A stretch of 64,000 nucleotides of DNA, taken from JALCSJ01 sp036788835 (GTDB lineage Bacteria; Bacillota; Negativicutes; Acidaminococcales; Acidaminococcaceae). Position 1 is the stretch's first letter; every line of letters starts with the position of its first letter. Shown here piece after piece: positions 1 to 7,492 of the stretch. Under the pieces are notes generated by a model. That model was not told the origin of the DNA and ran no database searches. It saw only the letters and a list, made by a program, of their open reading frames with translations. Where the stretch lies: contig DAIQMR010000004.1 in the NCBI GenBank assembly GCA_036788835.1, positions 46,642-110,641 on the forward strand, in the 5' to 3' direction. The position numbers were made by a program, and so were the translations under genes.

Positions 1-659
1 CGGAGTTTACCGGTGAAAAAGAATTTACCTTTGTGGAATTTCCTGATGAACAGTCATCGGCAGCTTATATAGTGAATACCTGTGCCCGTTTAGCAGGGAA
101 AGACAATTGGCAAAAAGTCCAGGTTTTAAGCCCCATGCACAAGAATGCCTGTGGCGTGCAAAACTTAAATATTATGCTTCAGAAGAAAATGAATCCCCCC
201 AGTCCTTTGAAACACGAACTGAAAATGGGCAGTAATTTGTTCCGGGAAGGGGATAAAATCATGCAGATTCGGAACAATTACGAAAAAGATGTTTTTAATG
301 GGGATATTGGGCGCATTATGGAAATAAAAGGACGGCTGTTAGTGGCCTCTTTCCCTGATAGGGCCGAGGGAGACAGAGTGACCTACGAAGGCATGGAGAC
401 GGATGATTTGCAACTGGCCTATGCCATGAGCGTGCACAAGTCTCAGGGCAGCGAGTATGCCACGGTTATTATGCCTTTGGTACCAAGCCATTTTATTCTT
501 TTACAGCGGAATCTGTTTTATACAGGAGTGACTCGCGCCAAGGAGCAAGTTATTTTGGTGGGCAGCAAGAAGGCCATGCAAATGGCGGTCACTAACGATA
601 AGACACGGAAACGGTACTCGCTGCTGGCCGAAAGATTACAGGATGAGCAAAACTTTTAA
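1..659 (+). CDS. recD2: RecD2-type ATP-dependent helicase, C-terminal part (5' end outside window)
   Basis: The reading frame is open from the left edge of the window (codons start at base 3) and ends with TAA at 657-659, so this is the last ~218 residues of a longer protein. The visible part is the second RecA-like lobe of a superfamily 1B helicase. Motif V-like AYAMSVHKSQGSEY and motif VI-like FYTGVTRAKEQVILVG are intact, and an SH3-like insert lies around RDGDKIMQIRN-type sequence (here FREGDKIMQIRN). RecD2 is a 5'-3' DNA helicase found without RecBC in many Firmicutes and linked to DNA damage tolerance. Assignment to RecD2 rather than another UvrD/RecD-like helicase rests on the C-terminal motifs only. 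comFC follows on the same strand after a 179-bp gap. Confidence 0.85.
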   Translation, partial: EFTGEKEFTFVEFPDEQSSAAYIVNTCARLAGKDNWQKVQVLSPMHKNACGVQNLNIMLQKKMNPPSPLKHELKMGSNLFREGDKIMQIRNNYEKDVFNGDIGRIMEIKGRLLVASFPDRAEGDRVTYEGMETDDLQLAYAMSVHKSQGSEYATVIMPLVPSHFILLQRNLFYTGVTRAKEQVILVGSKKAMQMAVTNDKTRKRYSLLAERLQDEQNF

Positions 660-838
660 AAGTCGCTCAGTCGGCGAGCAATTTTTTCGGCTCGTCAATG
701 TTTGGAGTCTTAATGTAGTCTGGAAAAAAATCTCGACTGCCTTCGCTGCATATAGGTATAAGTAAAGCGACGGCCAAATTATCCGTCAGCATTTGACTAT
801 GCTCATACACATTACTCACACTAGGAGACGTACTCATT
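660..838. other. Intergenic region with nested inverted repeats between recD2 and comFC
   Basis: No coding sequence is supported. An outer stem GTCGCT (about 662-667) can pair with AGCGAC (about 767-772). Inside it, GCGAGC pairs with GCTCGT and CAGTCG with CGACTG around A/T-rich arms. The fold could be a terminator or processing structure for the recD2 transcript. The comFC ribosome site AGGAGA lies at 822-827. The fold was drawn by eye only. Confidence 0.35.
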
Positions 839-1507
839 ATGATTCAGGAACTGTTGCAGATAATCGTGGATATTTTTTATCCTATCAGGTGTTTAAATTG
901 TCATAAAGAAATCGCAGACAGGGGAGTTTTATGCCCTGTCTGCGGTGCTATGTTACAGGATGCCAGATTTTTTAGAAGGGAGGATTTTGGCTGCCCTTAC
1001 CTAGACGGAATTTTTATGTTCTATCGGTACGAAAAGGCAGTGCGAGAAGCACTGCTGGAGGCCAAGTTTTATCACAAAAAAGTCTATGTGGGTCGGCTGG
1101 CAGCAGAACAGGAAAAAGTGGATTATGGTAGGTTAGCCGGAAAGTGGGCTTTGCCTGAGAATGTTCTGGTTACGCCAATTCCTACTGACAAGCAAAGAGC
1201 AAAGGCCAGAGGTTTTGATTTGCCTGAAGAAATTTTTCGTGAGTGGTGTGCTAAGAACCAGCTTGAGTGGAAGCTATGTCTCAGTAGAGTTAAGCCTTCC
1301 CAGCCACAGTATGGCCTTAATAAGCAGCAGCGTAAAGAAAATGTGGCAGGGTGCTGGGAAGTATGCCGGTCGGTCAATCGGCGTCATATCTTACTGGCGG
1401 ACGATATTTTCACAACAGGGGCCACAATGAACGAAGGGGCCCGCTGTCTCAAAGAGGCAGGGGCCGCCAAAGTCTACGCCATGGCATTAGCCGGCGGCAA
1501 AACGTGA
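839..1507 (+). CDS. comFC: ComF family phosphoribosyltransferase-like protein
   Basis: 222 residues. The N-terminus carries a four-cysteine zinc site (CLNCHKE...CPVCG, residues ~18-36). The C-terminal half is a type I phosphoribosyltransferase fold with the PRPP-binding signature HILLADDIFTTGATMNEG (residues ~182-199). ComFC/GntX proteins take part in DNA uptake and single-strand DNA handling during natural transformation; the chemical reaction is not established. The start is ATG with AGGAGA about 10 bases upstream. It ends 11 bp from a convergent HD-GYP gene. In many Firmicutes comFC lies near raiA/hpf, as it does here (hpf at 4135). Confidence 0.9.
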   Translation: MIQELLQIIVDIFYPIRCLNCHKEIADRGVLCPVCGAMLQDARFFRREDFGCPYLDGIFMFYRYEKAVREALLEAKFYHKKVYVGRLAAEQEKVDYGRLAGKWALPENVLVTPIPTDKQRAKARGFDLPEEIFREWCAKNQLEWKLCLSRVKPSQPQYGLNKQQRKENVAGCWEVCRSVNRRHILLADDIFTTGATMNEGARCLKEAGAAKVYAMALAGGKT

Positions 1508-1520
1508 CAGCTGTCACGTT
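1501..1520. terminator. Perfect 20-bp palindrome between convergent comFC and HD-GYP genes
   Basis: AACGTGACAGCTGTCACGTT is a perfect palindrome overlapping the comFC stop codon and abutting the stop of the convergent gene. On the + strand it is followed by a T-rich tract, so it probably serves as a terminator for comFC. A loop-less palindrome could also be a protein-binding site. Confidence 0.5.
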
Positions 1521-2124
1521 ATTTCTTCTTTTCAGTTGTTAACGAACTTAGAAATGCGCTGACAACTTCCGGGTCAAACATCGTCCCAGACAGATTGCGC
1601 AATTCTTTGGCTGCCAGAGCATGGCTTTTGGCCCAGTTCTGGGTGCAGGGATTCAAGGTTCTGTCGTAGTAATTGGCTACAGCCACAATTCTGGAACCCA
1701 GAGGAATATTTACGCCTTTTAGCCTTTGGGGATAACCGGTACCATCCCAGTTTTCATGATGATGGAGGATTATCTTAATCACATGGCTGAACTCAGGCAG
1801 ATTTTCCAGCATACTAAAACCGGCTAAACAGTGCCGCTTATAAATAGCTTTTTCCCTAATATTAAAATAGGGATACTTAGCTAAAATATAATTAGGCACC
1901 GCCAAATGACCAATGTCGTGGAGCAGGGCTCCTGTTTTAATACAGGCAACTTCACGCAAAGGCAATCCCATCTTGGCCGCGATACTCACAGAGTAATTGG
2001 CTACTTGCTGGCTGTGCATACAAAGTCCGTTATTCTTTTTCTCTAATATCTTTAAAAAGAACTCCACTATCTCTTGTGATTCATGATCCGTAGGGAATTC
2101 TAAAAATTGTGGAATAGCTAACAT
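1519..2124 (-). CDS. Stand-alone HD-GYP domain protein (putative cyclic-di-GMP phosphodiesterase)
   Basis: 201 residues, almost entirely one HD-GYP domain. The HD motif is in GALLHDIGHLAVP (~residues 66-78), followed by the HHHENWDGTGYP block (~120-131) that defines the HD-GYP subfamily, and VANYYDR near residue 149. Family members hydrolyse c-di-GMP or related cyclic dinucleotides with a bi- or trinuclear metal centre. There is no receiver or PAS sensor, so input must come from partners or expression. It is the only recognisable cyclic-dinucleotide gene in the window. It may matter for the exopolysaccharide locus at 50-57.6 kb, but no linkage is visible. It is monocistronic, reading away from the ncRNA. 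Confidence 0.85.
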   Translation of the reverse strand: MLAIPQFLEFPTDHESQEIVEFFLKILEKKNNGLCMHSQQVANYSVSIAAKMGLPLREVACIKTGALLHDIGHLAVPNYILAKYPYFNIREKAIYKRHCLAGFSMLENLPEFSHVIKIILHHHENWDGTGYPQRLKGVNIPLGSRIVAVANYYDRTLNPCTQNWAKSHALAAKELRNLSGTMFDPEVVSAFLSSLTTEKKK

Positions 2125-2215
2125 AAACGTACCTTCACTTACAAAGAAATTAAATGATTAACATGGTGATTAATAGTATACTATAAAATGTGCCTTTTGT
2201 GTGAAGTTTTTTTAG

Positions 2216-2244
2216 TTGCTAAAAATTAATTATGCACTTATAAT
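2216..2244 (+). promoter_or_regulatory. Promoter of the structured ncRNA
   Basis: TTGCTA (2216-2221), 17-bp spacer, TATAAT (2239-2244). Transcription is expected to start at about 2251, just before the first stem of the RNA. Confidence 0.65.
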
Positions 2245-2251
2245 ATAGAAA

Positions 2252-2465
2252 TAAACAACTTGGGTCTGTGGTTGCAAGTCGATGCCAGTTGCAGGCAAAA
2301 CGATCCACGTAAGCAATTGGAACAATTGTGAGCACGGTGCAGCTTAGAAGTAAGACCTGCCGCCTTAGGGCGAGAGGAGTAGTAGTGGGGAGCCAAGGCT
2401 TAGGAGCGAACCTTCCGGCAGGCGAGTGTGGGGACGAAGACCAGGTCAGCTAAGTTGTTTTTTAT
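2252..2465 (+). ncRNA. Structured non-coding RNA of ~210 nt, candidate raiA-motif RNA
   Basis: The region has its own promoter and no plausible ORF. A closing stem ACAACTT (2255-2261) pairs with AAGTTGT (2452-2458), followed by a T-rich tract as in an intrinsic terminator. Nested inside are GGTC/GACC, a GTGG/CCAC arm with GCAA/TTGC, a CAATTG-gaa-CAATTG hairpin, CTTA-gaa-GTAAG, and CCTGCC pairing with GGCAGG over a long distance. This complexity is riboswitch- or raiA-like. raiA-motif RNAs are ~200 nt, multi-branched, and typically lie near comFC and raiA/hpf; here comFC is upstream and hpf is two genes downstream. I could not match a consensus, so the family name is an inference from size, complexity and neighbourhood. 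SRP RNA is unlikely because the GGAAGGAAGCAG domain IV motif is absent. tmRNA, 6S and RNase P signatures are also not seen. Confidence 0.6.
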
Positions 2466-2511
2466 TATTTTTGTTTGAATTTTTAAAGAAAACATCTATG
2501 AAGAGGAAAGA

Positions 2512-3177
2512 GTGGTTGCGAACTTGGACTGGGAATTAATTAAAGAATCTGTGCCTTTACTTCTCACCGGAGCAGTGGTCACAGTAGAGATTACGGCTAT
2601 CAGCGTTGGCCTGGGTCTCTTAATCGGTATGATTGTAGGTATTGCCCGGTTATGCAATGTTAAGCCCATACGGCTTATTTCCGGGGCTTATGTGGACTGT
2701 ATCAGGGGTACGCCTCTCTTGGTTCAGATTTTCATCGTGTATTTTGCCTTGCCGGCGGTAACAGGAACCAGAATCAATCCCTTTGTAGCGGCAGTAGTTG
2801 CCTGCTCTATCAATAGCGGCGCCTATGTGGCTGAGATTTTCCGGGGCGGCATCCAATCTATAGATATAGGGCAGATGGAAGCAGGCCGTTCCCTGGGACT
2901 GAATTGGGGTCAGACTATGCGCTATATTATCATGCCACAGGCCTTTAAGAGAATTATTCCGCCTCTGGGTAATGAATTCATAGCCATGTTGAAGGATTCC
3001 TCTCTGGTGTCAGTTATCGGTTTCGAAGAGTTGACCAGAAGAGGGCAGCTGATTATTGCCCGCACATATGCTTCCTTTGAAATTTGGACGGCGGTAGCAA
3101 TCATTTACTTAATTATGACTCTGACCATATCACGTTTTGTGGCATATCTAGAAGATCGGTATAGGACAACAAAATGA
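2512..3177 (+). CDS. Polar amino acid ABC transporter permease (HisM/GlnP family)
   Basis: 221 residues, about five transmembrane helices, with the EAA loop EAGRSLGLNWGQTMRYIIMP (~residues 124-143) that docks on the ATPase. The family imports polar amino acids such as glutamine, cystine or arginine; the substrate cannot be told. The start is GTG after AGAGGAAAG. The stop overlaps the ATPase start (ATGA, 3174-3177), so the two are translationally coupled. No periplasmic binding protein is encoded next to the pair, so the solute-binding protein must lie elsewhere. Confidence 0.9.
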   Translation: MVANLDWELIKESVPLLLTGAVVTVEITAISVGLGLLIGMIVGIARLCNVKPIRLISGAYVDCIRGTPLLVQIFIVYFALPAVTGTRINPFVAAVVACSINSGAYVAEIFRGGIQSIDIGQMEAGRSLGLNWGQTMRYIIMPQAFKRIIPPLGNEFIAMLKDSSLVSVIGFEELTRRGQLIIARTYASFEIWTAVAIIYLIMTLTISRFVAYLEDRYRTTK

Positions 3178-3893
3178 TTAAAATAAAAAAATTAACAAAA
3201 AATTTTGGAGATGTACATGTCTTAAAAGGTATTGATATGGACGTGGCGGACCAGGAAGTGGTAGTAATTATCGGCCCTTCCGGCAGCGGCAAAAGCACTC
3301 TGCTCCGGTGTATAAACTACTTGGAAGAACCTTCCGGGGGTACCATTGAAGTAGATGGCATTACCTTAAACGGTGAGGCCAATATTAATGCTGTACGCCG
3401 GGAAATTGGCATGGTGTTTCAACGCTTTAACCTATTCCCCCATATGACCGTACTGGAGAATCTCAAGCTGGCGCCTATGAAAGTCCGTAACGCCAGTGCC
3501 AAGGAAGCTACAGATACTGCTATGCAGCTGTTGAAAAAGGTTGGCTTGGAAGAGAAAGCCACTTCTTTCCCGGAGCAGCTTAGCGGCGGTCAGCAACAGC
3601 GTGTGGCTATTGCCAGAGCTTTAGCCATGCATCCGAAAGCTATGCTTTTTGATGAACCAACCTCTGCTTTGGATCCGGAAATGATTAAAGAAGTTCTGGA
3701 TGTTATGAAGCAGCTGGCCAAGGAAGGCATGACTATGGTGGTTGTTACCCATGAAATGGGTTTTGCCCGGGAAGTTGGGGACAGGGTGGTATTTGTAGAC
3801 GACGGACGGATATTGGAAGAGGCCAAGCCGGACGATTTCTTTGACCATCCGCAAAACGACAGGGCCAAGCTCTTCTTGTCCAAGATACTATAA
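3174..3893 (+). CDS. Polar amino acid ABC transporter ATP-binding protein (GlnQ/HisP family)
   Basis: 239 residues with Walker A GPSGSGKST (~36-44), Q-loop VFQRFNLFP, signature LSGGQQQRVAIARA (~136-149), Walker B AMLFDEPTSALDPE and switch VVTHEMGFAREV. This is the canonical one-domain ATPase of PAAT-type importers. It is coupled to the permease by a 4-bp overlap and ends just before a long hairpin repeat that probably terminates the operon. Confidence 0.92.
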   Translation: MIKIKKLTKNFGDVHVLKGIDMDVADQEVVVIIGPSGSGKSTLLRCINYLEEPSGGTIEVDGITLNGEANINAVRREIGMVFQRFNLFPHMTVLENLKLAPMKVRNASAKEATDTAMQLLKKVGLEEKATSFPEQLSGGQQQRVAIARALAMHPKAMLFDEPTSALDPEMIKEVLDVMKQLAKEGMTMVVVTHEMGFAREVGDRVVFVDDGRILEEAKPDDFFDHPQNDRAKLFLSKIL

Positions 3894-3911
3894 AGGGAAA
3901 GACAGCTATAG

Positions 3912-4005
3912 ATGACGGCGGAGCACTAAAAATGGGAGGCCACACTCGACCGGATCGGCGTAAGGCCGTAGGGAGAGTGACCGACCTTTTAGTGTTCGCC
4001 GTCAT
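3912..4005 (+). repeat. Long hairpin repeat, copy A; likely terminator of the amino acid ABC operon
   Basis: ATGACGGCG (3912-3920) pairs perfectly with CGCCGTCAT (3997-4005). Inside, CACTAAAA pairs with TTTTAGTG, and GG..CACACTC pairs with GAGTGACCGACC. A short T-run follows. The core (CACTAAAA.. GGGAGG.. GAGAGTGACCG.. CCTTTTAGTG) is shared with hairpins at 7395-7450 and 34573-34671. Confidence 0.7.
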
Positions 4006-4020
4006 TTTAATATGATTTGT

Positions 4021-4117
4021 TTTACAAAGTTCACAAAATTTCGTATAATAAAAGCAGGAGATTGTATAGTTTTTGGCGAAACTATATAATAAGAGAGGTT
4101 AGACAAGGATGTCTAAC
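4021..4117 (+). promoter_or_regulatory. hpf promoter and double-hairpin leader
   Basis: TTTACA (4021-4026), 17-bp spacer, TATAAT (4044-4049). The leader then holds two hairpins: TATAGTTT (4065-4072)/AAACTATA (4079-4086) and GTTAGAC (4098-4104)/GTCTAAC (4111-4117). The second ends a few bases before the ribosome site GGGAGG. Neither is followed by a T-tract, so they look like stability or translation elements rather than terminators. Confidence 0.6.
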
Positions 4118-4134
4118 TGTAGGGAGGTAGTATT

Positions 4135-4674
4135 ATGGCAGTAAAAATTCGCGGTAAAAACATTGACGTAACACCTGCTTTAAAAGATTATGTAGAGAAA
4201 AGAGTCACGACTATCACCAAGCAGTTCAAAGTTGTAGGAGAGATTTCTGTAGTTATGCGTGTGGAGAAAGGTAATCATATTGTAGAAATTACAGTGCCTG
4301 CCAGCGGTATAGTGCTGAGAGCTCAGGAAACTACTAACGACATGTATGGCTCCATTGATAACTGTGTGGAGAAAATCGAAAGACAGATTCACAAATACAA
4401 GACCAGATTAATGCGTCGTAAATACAATAACTTCAGGGATGAATATGTGGCAGCTCCTCCTGATAAAGAAGAAGAGCCGGCCGAAGCAGATTTCAATATC
4501 GTCCGTAACAAGAAATATGTATTGCGGCCTATGAGTGTTCAGGAAGCAGTAATGCAGATGAATCTTTTGAACCACGATTTCTTCATTTTCTTCAATGACG
4601 AAGTTGAGAGCATTTCCATTGTTTATCGCCGTAAAAGCGGTGATTATGGGTTGATTACCCCGGAATTGAAGTAA
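4135..4674 (+). CDS. hpf: Long-form ribosome hibernation promoting factor
   Basis: 179 residues. The N-terminal ~105 residues are the RaiA/YfiA-like domain (MAVKIRGKNIDVTPALKDYVEKRV...) that binds the 30S decoding region. A linker follows, then the C-terminal dimerisation domain (YVLRPMSVQEAVMQMNLLNHDFFIFFND...). Long HPF makes inactive 100S ribosome dimers in stationary phase. ATG follows GGGAGGTAG. It is monocistronic, with its own promoter and leader and an intrinsic terminator before secA; hpf directly upstream of secA is common in Firmicutes. Confidence 0.95.
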   Translation: MAVKIRGKNIDVTPALKDYVEKRVTTITKQFKVVGEISVVMRVEKGNHIVEITVPASGIVLRAQETTNDMYGSIDNCVEKIERQIHKYKTRLMRRKYNNFRDEYVAAPPDKEEEPAEADFNIVRNKKYVLRPMSVQEAVMQMNLLNHDFFIFFNDEVESISIVYRRKSGDYGLITPELK

Positions 4675-4691
4675 GTTCATAAAAATGTTAC

Positions 4692-4723
4692 AAAAAACCT
4701 AGGAATTATCTCCTGGGTTTTTT
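4692..4723 (+). terminator. Intrinsic terminator of hpf
   Basis: AAAAAACCTAGGA pairs with TCCTGGGTTTTTT and a T-run forms its 3' arm. Confidence 0.8.
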
Positions 4724-4799
4724 GACTTTTATAGGTCATTTTGCTAAAATTAATAGGATGGGCATAGAAGCGAAGCCTACAAATTGACGAGGAGTGATT

Positions 4800-7334
4800 G
4801 TGTTGCTCGAAACACTAATGAAAAAAATATTTGGCGATCCCAATGCCAAGGAGCTAAAGGAAGATCAAGTAATCGTTGATCAGATTAATGCTTTAGAACC
4901 TGAAATGGAAAAACTCAGCGATGCCAGATTGTGCGGCAAAACAGATGAGTTTAAACAAAGGCTGGCAAAGGGCGAAACATTAGAAGATTTACTGGTGGAA
5001 GCTTTTGCTGTTGTGAGAGAGGCAGACCGTCGTGTACTGGGACTGAGACCATTTGACGTTCAACTGGTGGGCGGCTGTGTATTGCACAAAGGCAAAATCG
5101 CCGAGATGCGTACCGGTGAAGGCAAGACTTTGGTTGCTACCTTGCCGGTTTATTTGAATGCCTTGGAAGGTAAAGGCGTTCATGTAGTTACCGTTAACGA
5201 TTACTTGGCTCGTCGCGACAGCGAAGATATGGGCAGAGTCTATCACTTCTTAGGGCTGTCTGTAGGCCTGATTAAACGTGAAATGGATTATCCCGAAAGA
5301 AAAGCTGCTTATGCGGCGGATGTTACTTATGGTACCAATAACGAATTCGGGTTTGATTACCTTCGTGACAACATGGTTGTTTCCGAGGACCAGATGGTAC
5401 AGCGTCCCTTGCATTATGCCATTGTGGATGAAGTAGACAGTATCTTGATTGATGAGGCACGTACTCCTTTGATTATTTCAGGCCCCGGAGAGAAATCTTC
5501 CGCCCTGTATGATATTATTTCCAAAGTCGTGGCCAAAATGCAGCCGGAAGTAGACTATACTGTTGACGAAAAACAGAAAACAGTTGCTCCTACTGAGGTG
5601 GGTATCGCCAAAGCAGAAAAAATGATGGGGGTCAAAAACCTCTATGAAGGTGAAAACGGCGCAGACTATTCTCACCAGCTGATGGCGGCTTTAAAGGCCA
5701 AGGCTTTAATGATTAAAGACAGAGATTATGTTGTCAAAGACGGTGAAGTTATCATTGTTGATGAATTCACCGGCCGCTTAATGTATGGCCGTCGTTTTTC
5801 CGAAGGTTTGCATCAGGCTATAGAAGCCAAAGAAGGTGTGAAGGTAGAAAGAGAGAGTCAGACACTGGCTACTATTACCTTCCAGAATTATTTCCGTATG
5901 TATGAAAAGCTTTCCGGTATGACCGGTACTGCCAAGACGGAAGAGCAGGAATTCCAGAAGATTTATGGCCTGGACGTTGTGGTTATTCCTACTAACAAGC
6001 CTTTGATTCGTCAAGATTTCCCCGATGTGATTTACAAAACAAAGCGGGCCAAATACAAGGCAGCTGCCAATGCCATTGAAGAGTGCCACAAGACCGGACG
6101 TCCTGTTCTGGTTGGTACTACTTCTATTCAGCAGTCCGAAGAGCTGTCCGATATTTTGAAGCACAGGGGCATTCAGCATAATGTTTTGAATGCCAAGTTT
6201 CATGAAAAAGAAGCGGAGATTGTTGCCGATGCCGGGCAAATGGGAGCCGTGACTATTGCTACCAACATGGCAGGCCGTGGTACCGATATTGTTCTGGGCG
6301 AGGGCGTGCCTGCTTTGGGAGGACTTCATATTATCGGCACAGAACGCCATGAGTCCAGACGTATTGATAATCAGCTCCGTGGCCGTTGCGCCCGTCAGGG
6401 CGACCCGGGTTCCACCAGATTTTATTTATCTCTGGAAGACGATTTAATGCGCTTATTCGGTTCCGATAATATTTCCGGCCTGATGGATAAATTGGGCATG
6501 GAAGAAGACGAGCCTATTGAAAACAAATTGGTAACTCGTTCCATTGAGTCTGCACAAAAGAGAGTGGAAGCAAGGAACTTTGAAACTCGTAAACACGTAC
6601 TGGAATATGACGATGTTATGAACCAGCAACGTGAAGTGATTTATGATCAGCGGAGAAAGATTCTGCTGAAAGCAGATTTGAAAGAAACCATTTTAGATAT
6701 GGTTAACAGAATTGTGGACAGAACCATGAGTATGTATGCCCCGGAAGAAGTTTATTCCGAAGAGTGGGATGTTACGGCCCTGATTAAGTATGCAGAAGAA
6801 TATTACGCACCGGAAGGTGTTTTGACTGTTGATAAAATTCAAAACCTTTCCAGGGAAGAATTAGGTGAATATCTCCATAAACTGGCAGCTGATTATTATG
6901 ATGAAAGAGAAAAGATGATTGGCTCTGCTGTTATGCGGGAACTGGAAAATCTGGTTATGCTGAAAATGGTGGACAGCCACTGGATGGAGCATTTGGATGC
7001 TATGGATATGCTCCGGGAAGGGGTAGGACTCAGGGCCTATGGCCAGAGAGATCCCTTGGTGGAATACAAGTTTGAAGCTTATGATATGTTCGAAGCCATG
7101 AAGGATGCTATTCAAGATGATGTGGTACGTTATATTTACAGAGTGAATATCGTATCTCAACCCATGGTAGAGGATCACTTGGCCAATGCTTCCGTCAATA
7201 ATCCCAATGTGGACGGCGAAGGCGCTGCCAAGAAGGAACCTGTTCATGTACAGGAAAAAGTCGGTCGCAACGATCCCTGTCCTTGTGGCAGCGGGAAAAA
7301 ATACAAAAATTGCTGCGGTAAGGGTAAGTGTTAA
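4800..7334 (+). CDS. secA: Protein translocase ATPase SecA
   Basis: About 844 residues. Walker A MRTGEGKTLVATLP, DEAD-type box VDEVDSILIDEARTPL, the second nucleotide-binding domain (NMAGRGTDIVLG; RIDNQLRGRCARQGDPGSTRF), helical scaffold (MLKMVDSHWMEHLDAMDML) and the C-terminal zinc site NDPCPCGSGKKYKNCC are all present. SecA drives post-translational export through SecYEG, and the zinc tail binds SecB or ribosomes. The frame opens at GTG 4794, but AGGAG runs into that codon, so GTG 4800 or TTG 4803 is the more likely start. prfB follows, as in many Firmicutes. Confidence 0.96.
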   Translation: MLLETLMKKIFGDPNAKELKEDQVIVDQINALEPEMEKLSDARLCGKTDEFKQRLAKGETLEDLLVEAFAVVREADRRVLGLRPFDVQLVGGCVLHKGKIAEMRTGEGKTLVATLPVYLNALEGKGVHVVTVNDYLARRDSEDMGRVYHFLGLSVGLIKREMDYPERKAAYAADVTYGTNNEFGFDYLRDNMVVSEDQMVQRPLHYAIVDEVDSILIDEARTPLIISGPGEKSSALYDIISKVVAKMQPEVDYTVDEKQKTVAPTEVGIAKAEKMMGVKNLYEGENGADYSHQLMAALKAKALMIKDRDYVVKDGEVIIVDEFTGRLMYGRRFSEGLHQAIEAKEGVKVERESQTLATITFQNYFRMYEKLSGMTGTAKTEEQEFQKIYGLDVVVIPTNKPLIRQDFPDVIYKTKRAKYKAAANAIEECHKTGRPVLVGTTSIQQSEELSDILKHRGIQHNVLNAKFHEKEAEIVADAGQMGAVTIATNMAGRGTDIVLGEGVPALGGLHIIGTERHESRRIDNQLRGRCARQGDPGSTRFYLSLEDDLMRLFGSDNISGLMDKLGMEEDEPIENKLVTRSIESAQKRVEARNFETRKHVLEYDDVMNQQREVIYDQRRKILLKADLKETILDMVNRIVDRTMSMYAPEEVYSEEWDVTALIKYAEEYYAPEGVLTVDKIQNLSREELGEYLHKLAADYYDEREKMIGSAVMRELENLVMLKMVDSHWMEHLDAMDMLREGVGLRAYGQRDPLVEYKFEAYDMFEAMKDAIQDDVVRYIYRVNIVSQPMVEDHLANASVNNPNVDGEGAAKKEPVHVQEKVGRNDPCPCGSGKKYKNCCGKGKC

Positions 7335-7342
7335 AAAGCAAC

Positions 7343-7374
7343 GAAGTCGGAGCCGGTTCCTCGGCTCTGACTTC
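7343..7374 (+). terminator. Hairpin downstream of secA
   Basis: GAAGTCGGAGCCG pairs with CGGCTCTGACTTC (one mismatch), followed by a weak T-rich stretch. Confidence 0.7.
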
Positions 7375-7394
7375 CTTTGATTATTGTATGGATA

Positions 7395-7450
7395 GTTAAA
7401 AACGACGGTAGAGTACTAAAAGCGGTAGAATAACCGACCTTTTAGTGTCC
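7395..7450 (+). repeat. Hairpin repeat, copy B (short, degenerate)
   Basis: ACTAAAAG (7415-7422) pairs with CTTTTAGT (7439-7446) around GGT/ACC. The sequence keeps the motif ACCGACCTTTTAGTG found in the larger copies at 3912-4005 and 34573-34671 but lacks the long outer arms. It sits in the secA-prfB gap. Confidence 0.55.
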
Positions 7451-7492
7451 AACAGAGACAATTTATTTTGAGAGGGCGTGAGCGGCTTGTTG

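Noticed and set aside
2252..2465. SRP RNA, tmRNA, 6S RNA or RNase P
   Set aside because: The SRP domain IV GGAAGGAAGCAG motif, the tmRNA tRNA-like ends and the RNase P core motifs are not seen. A long single 6S-like hairpin does not fit the multi-branch pairing.
5778..6350. Minus-strand ORF of 190 codons inside secA
   Set aside because: It is a shadow of a highly conserved gene on the other strand, with no promoter, ribosome site or recognisable domain.
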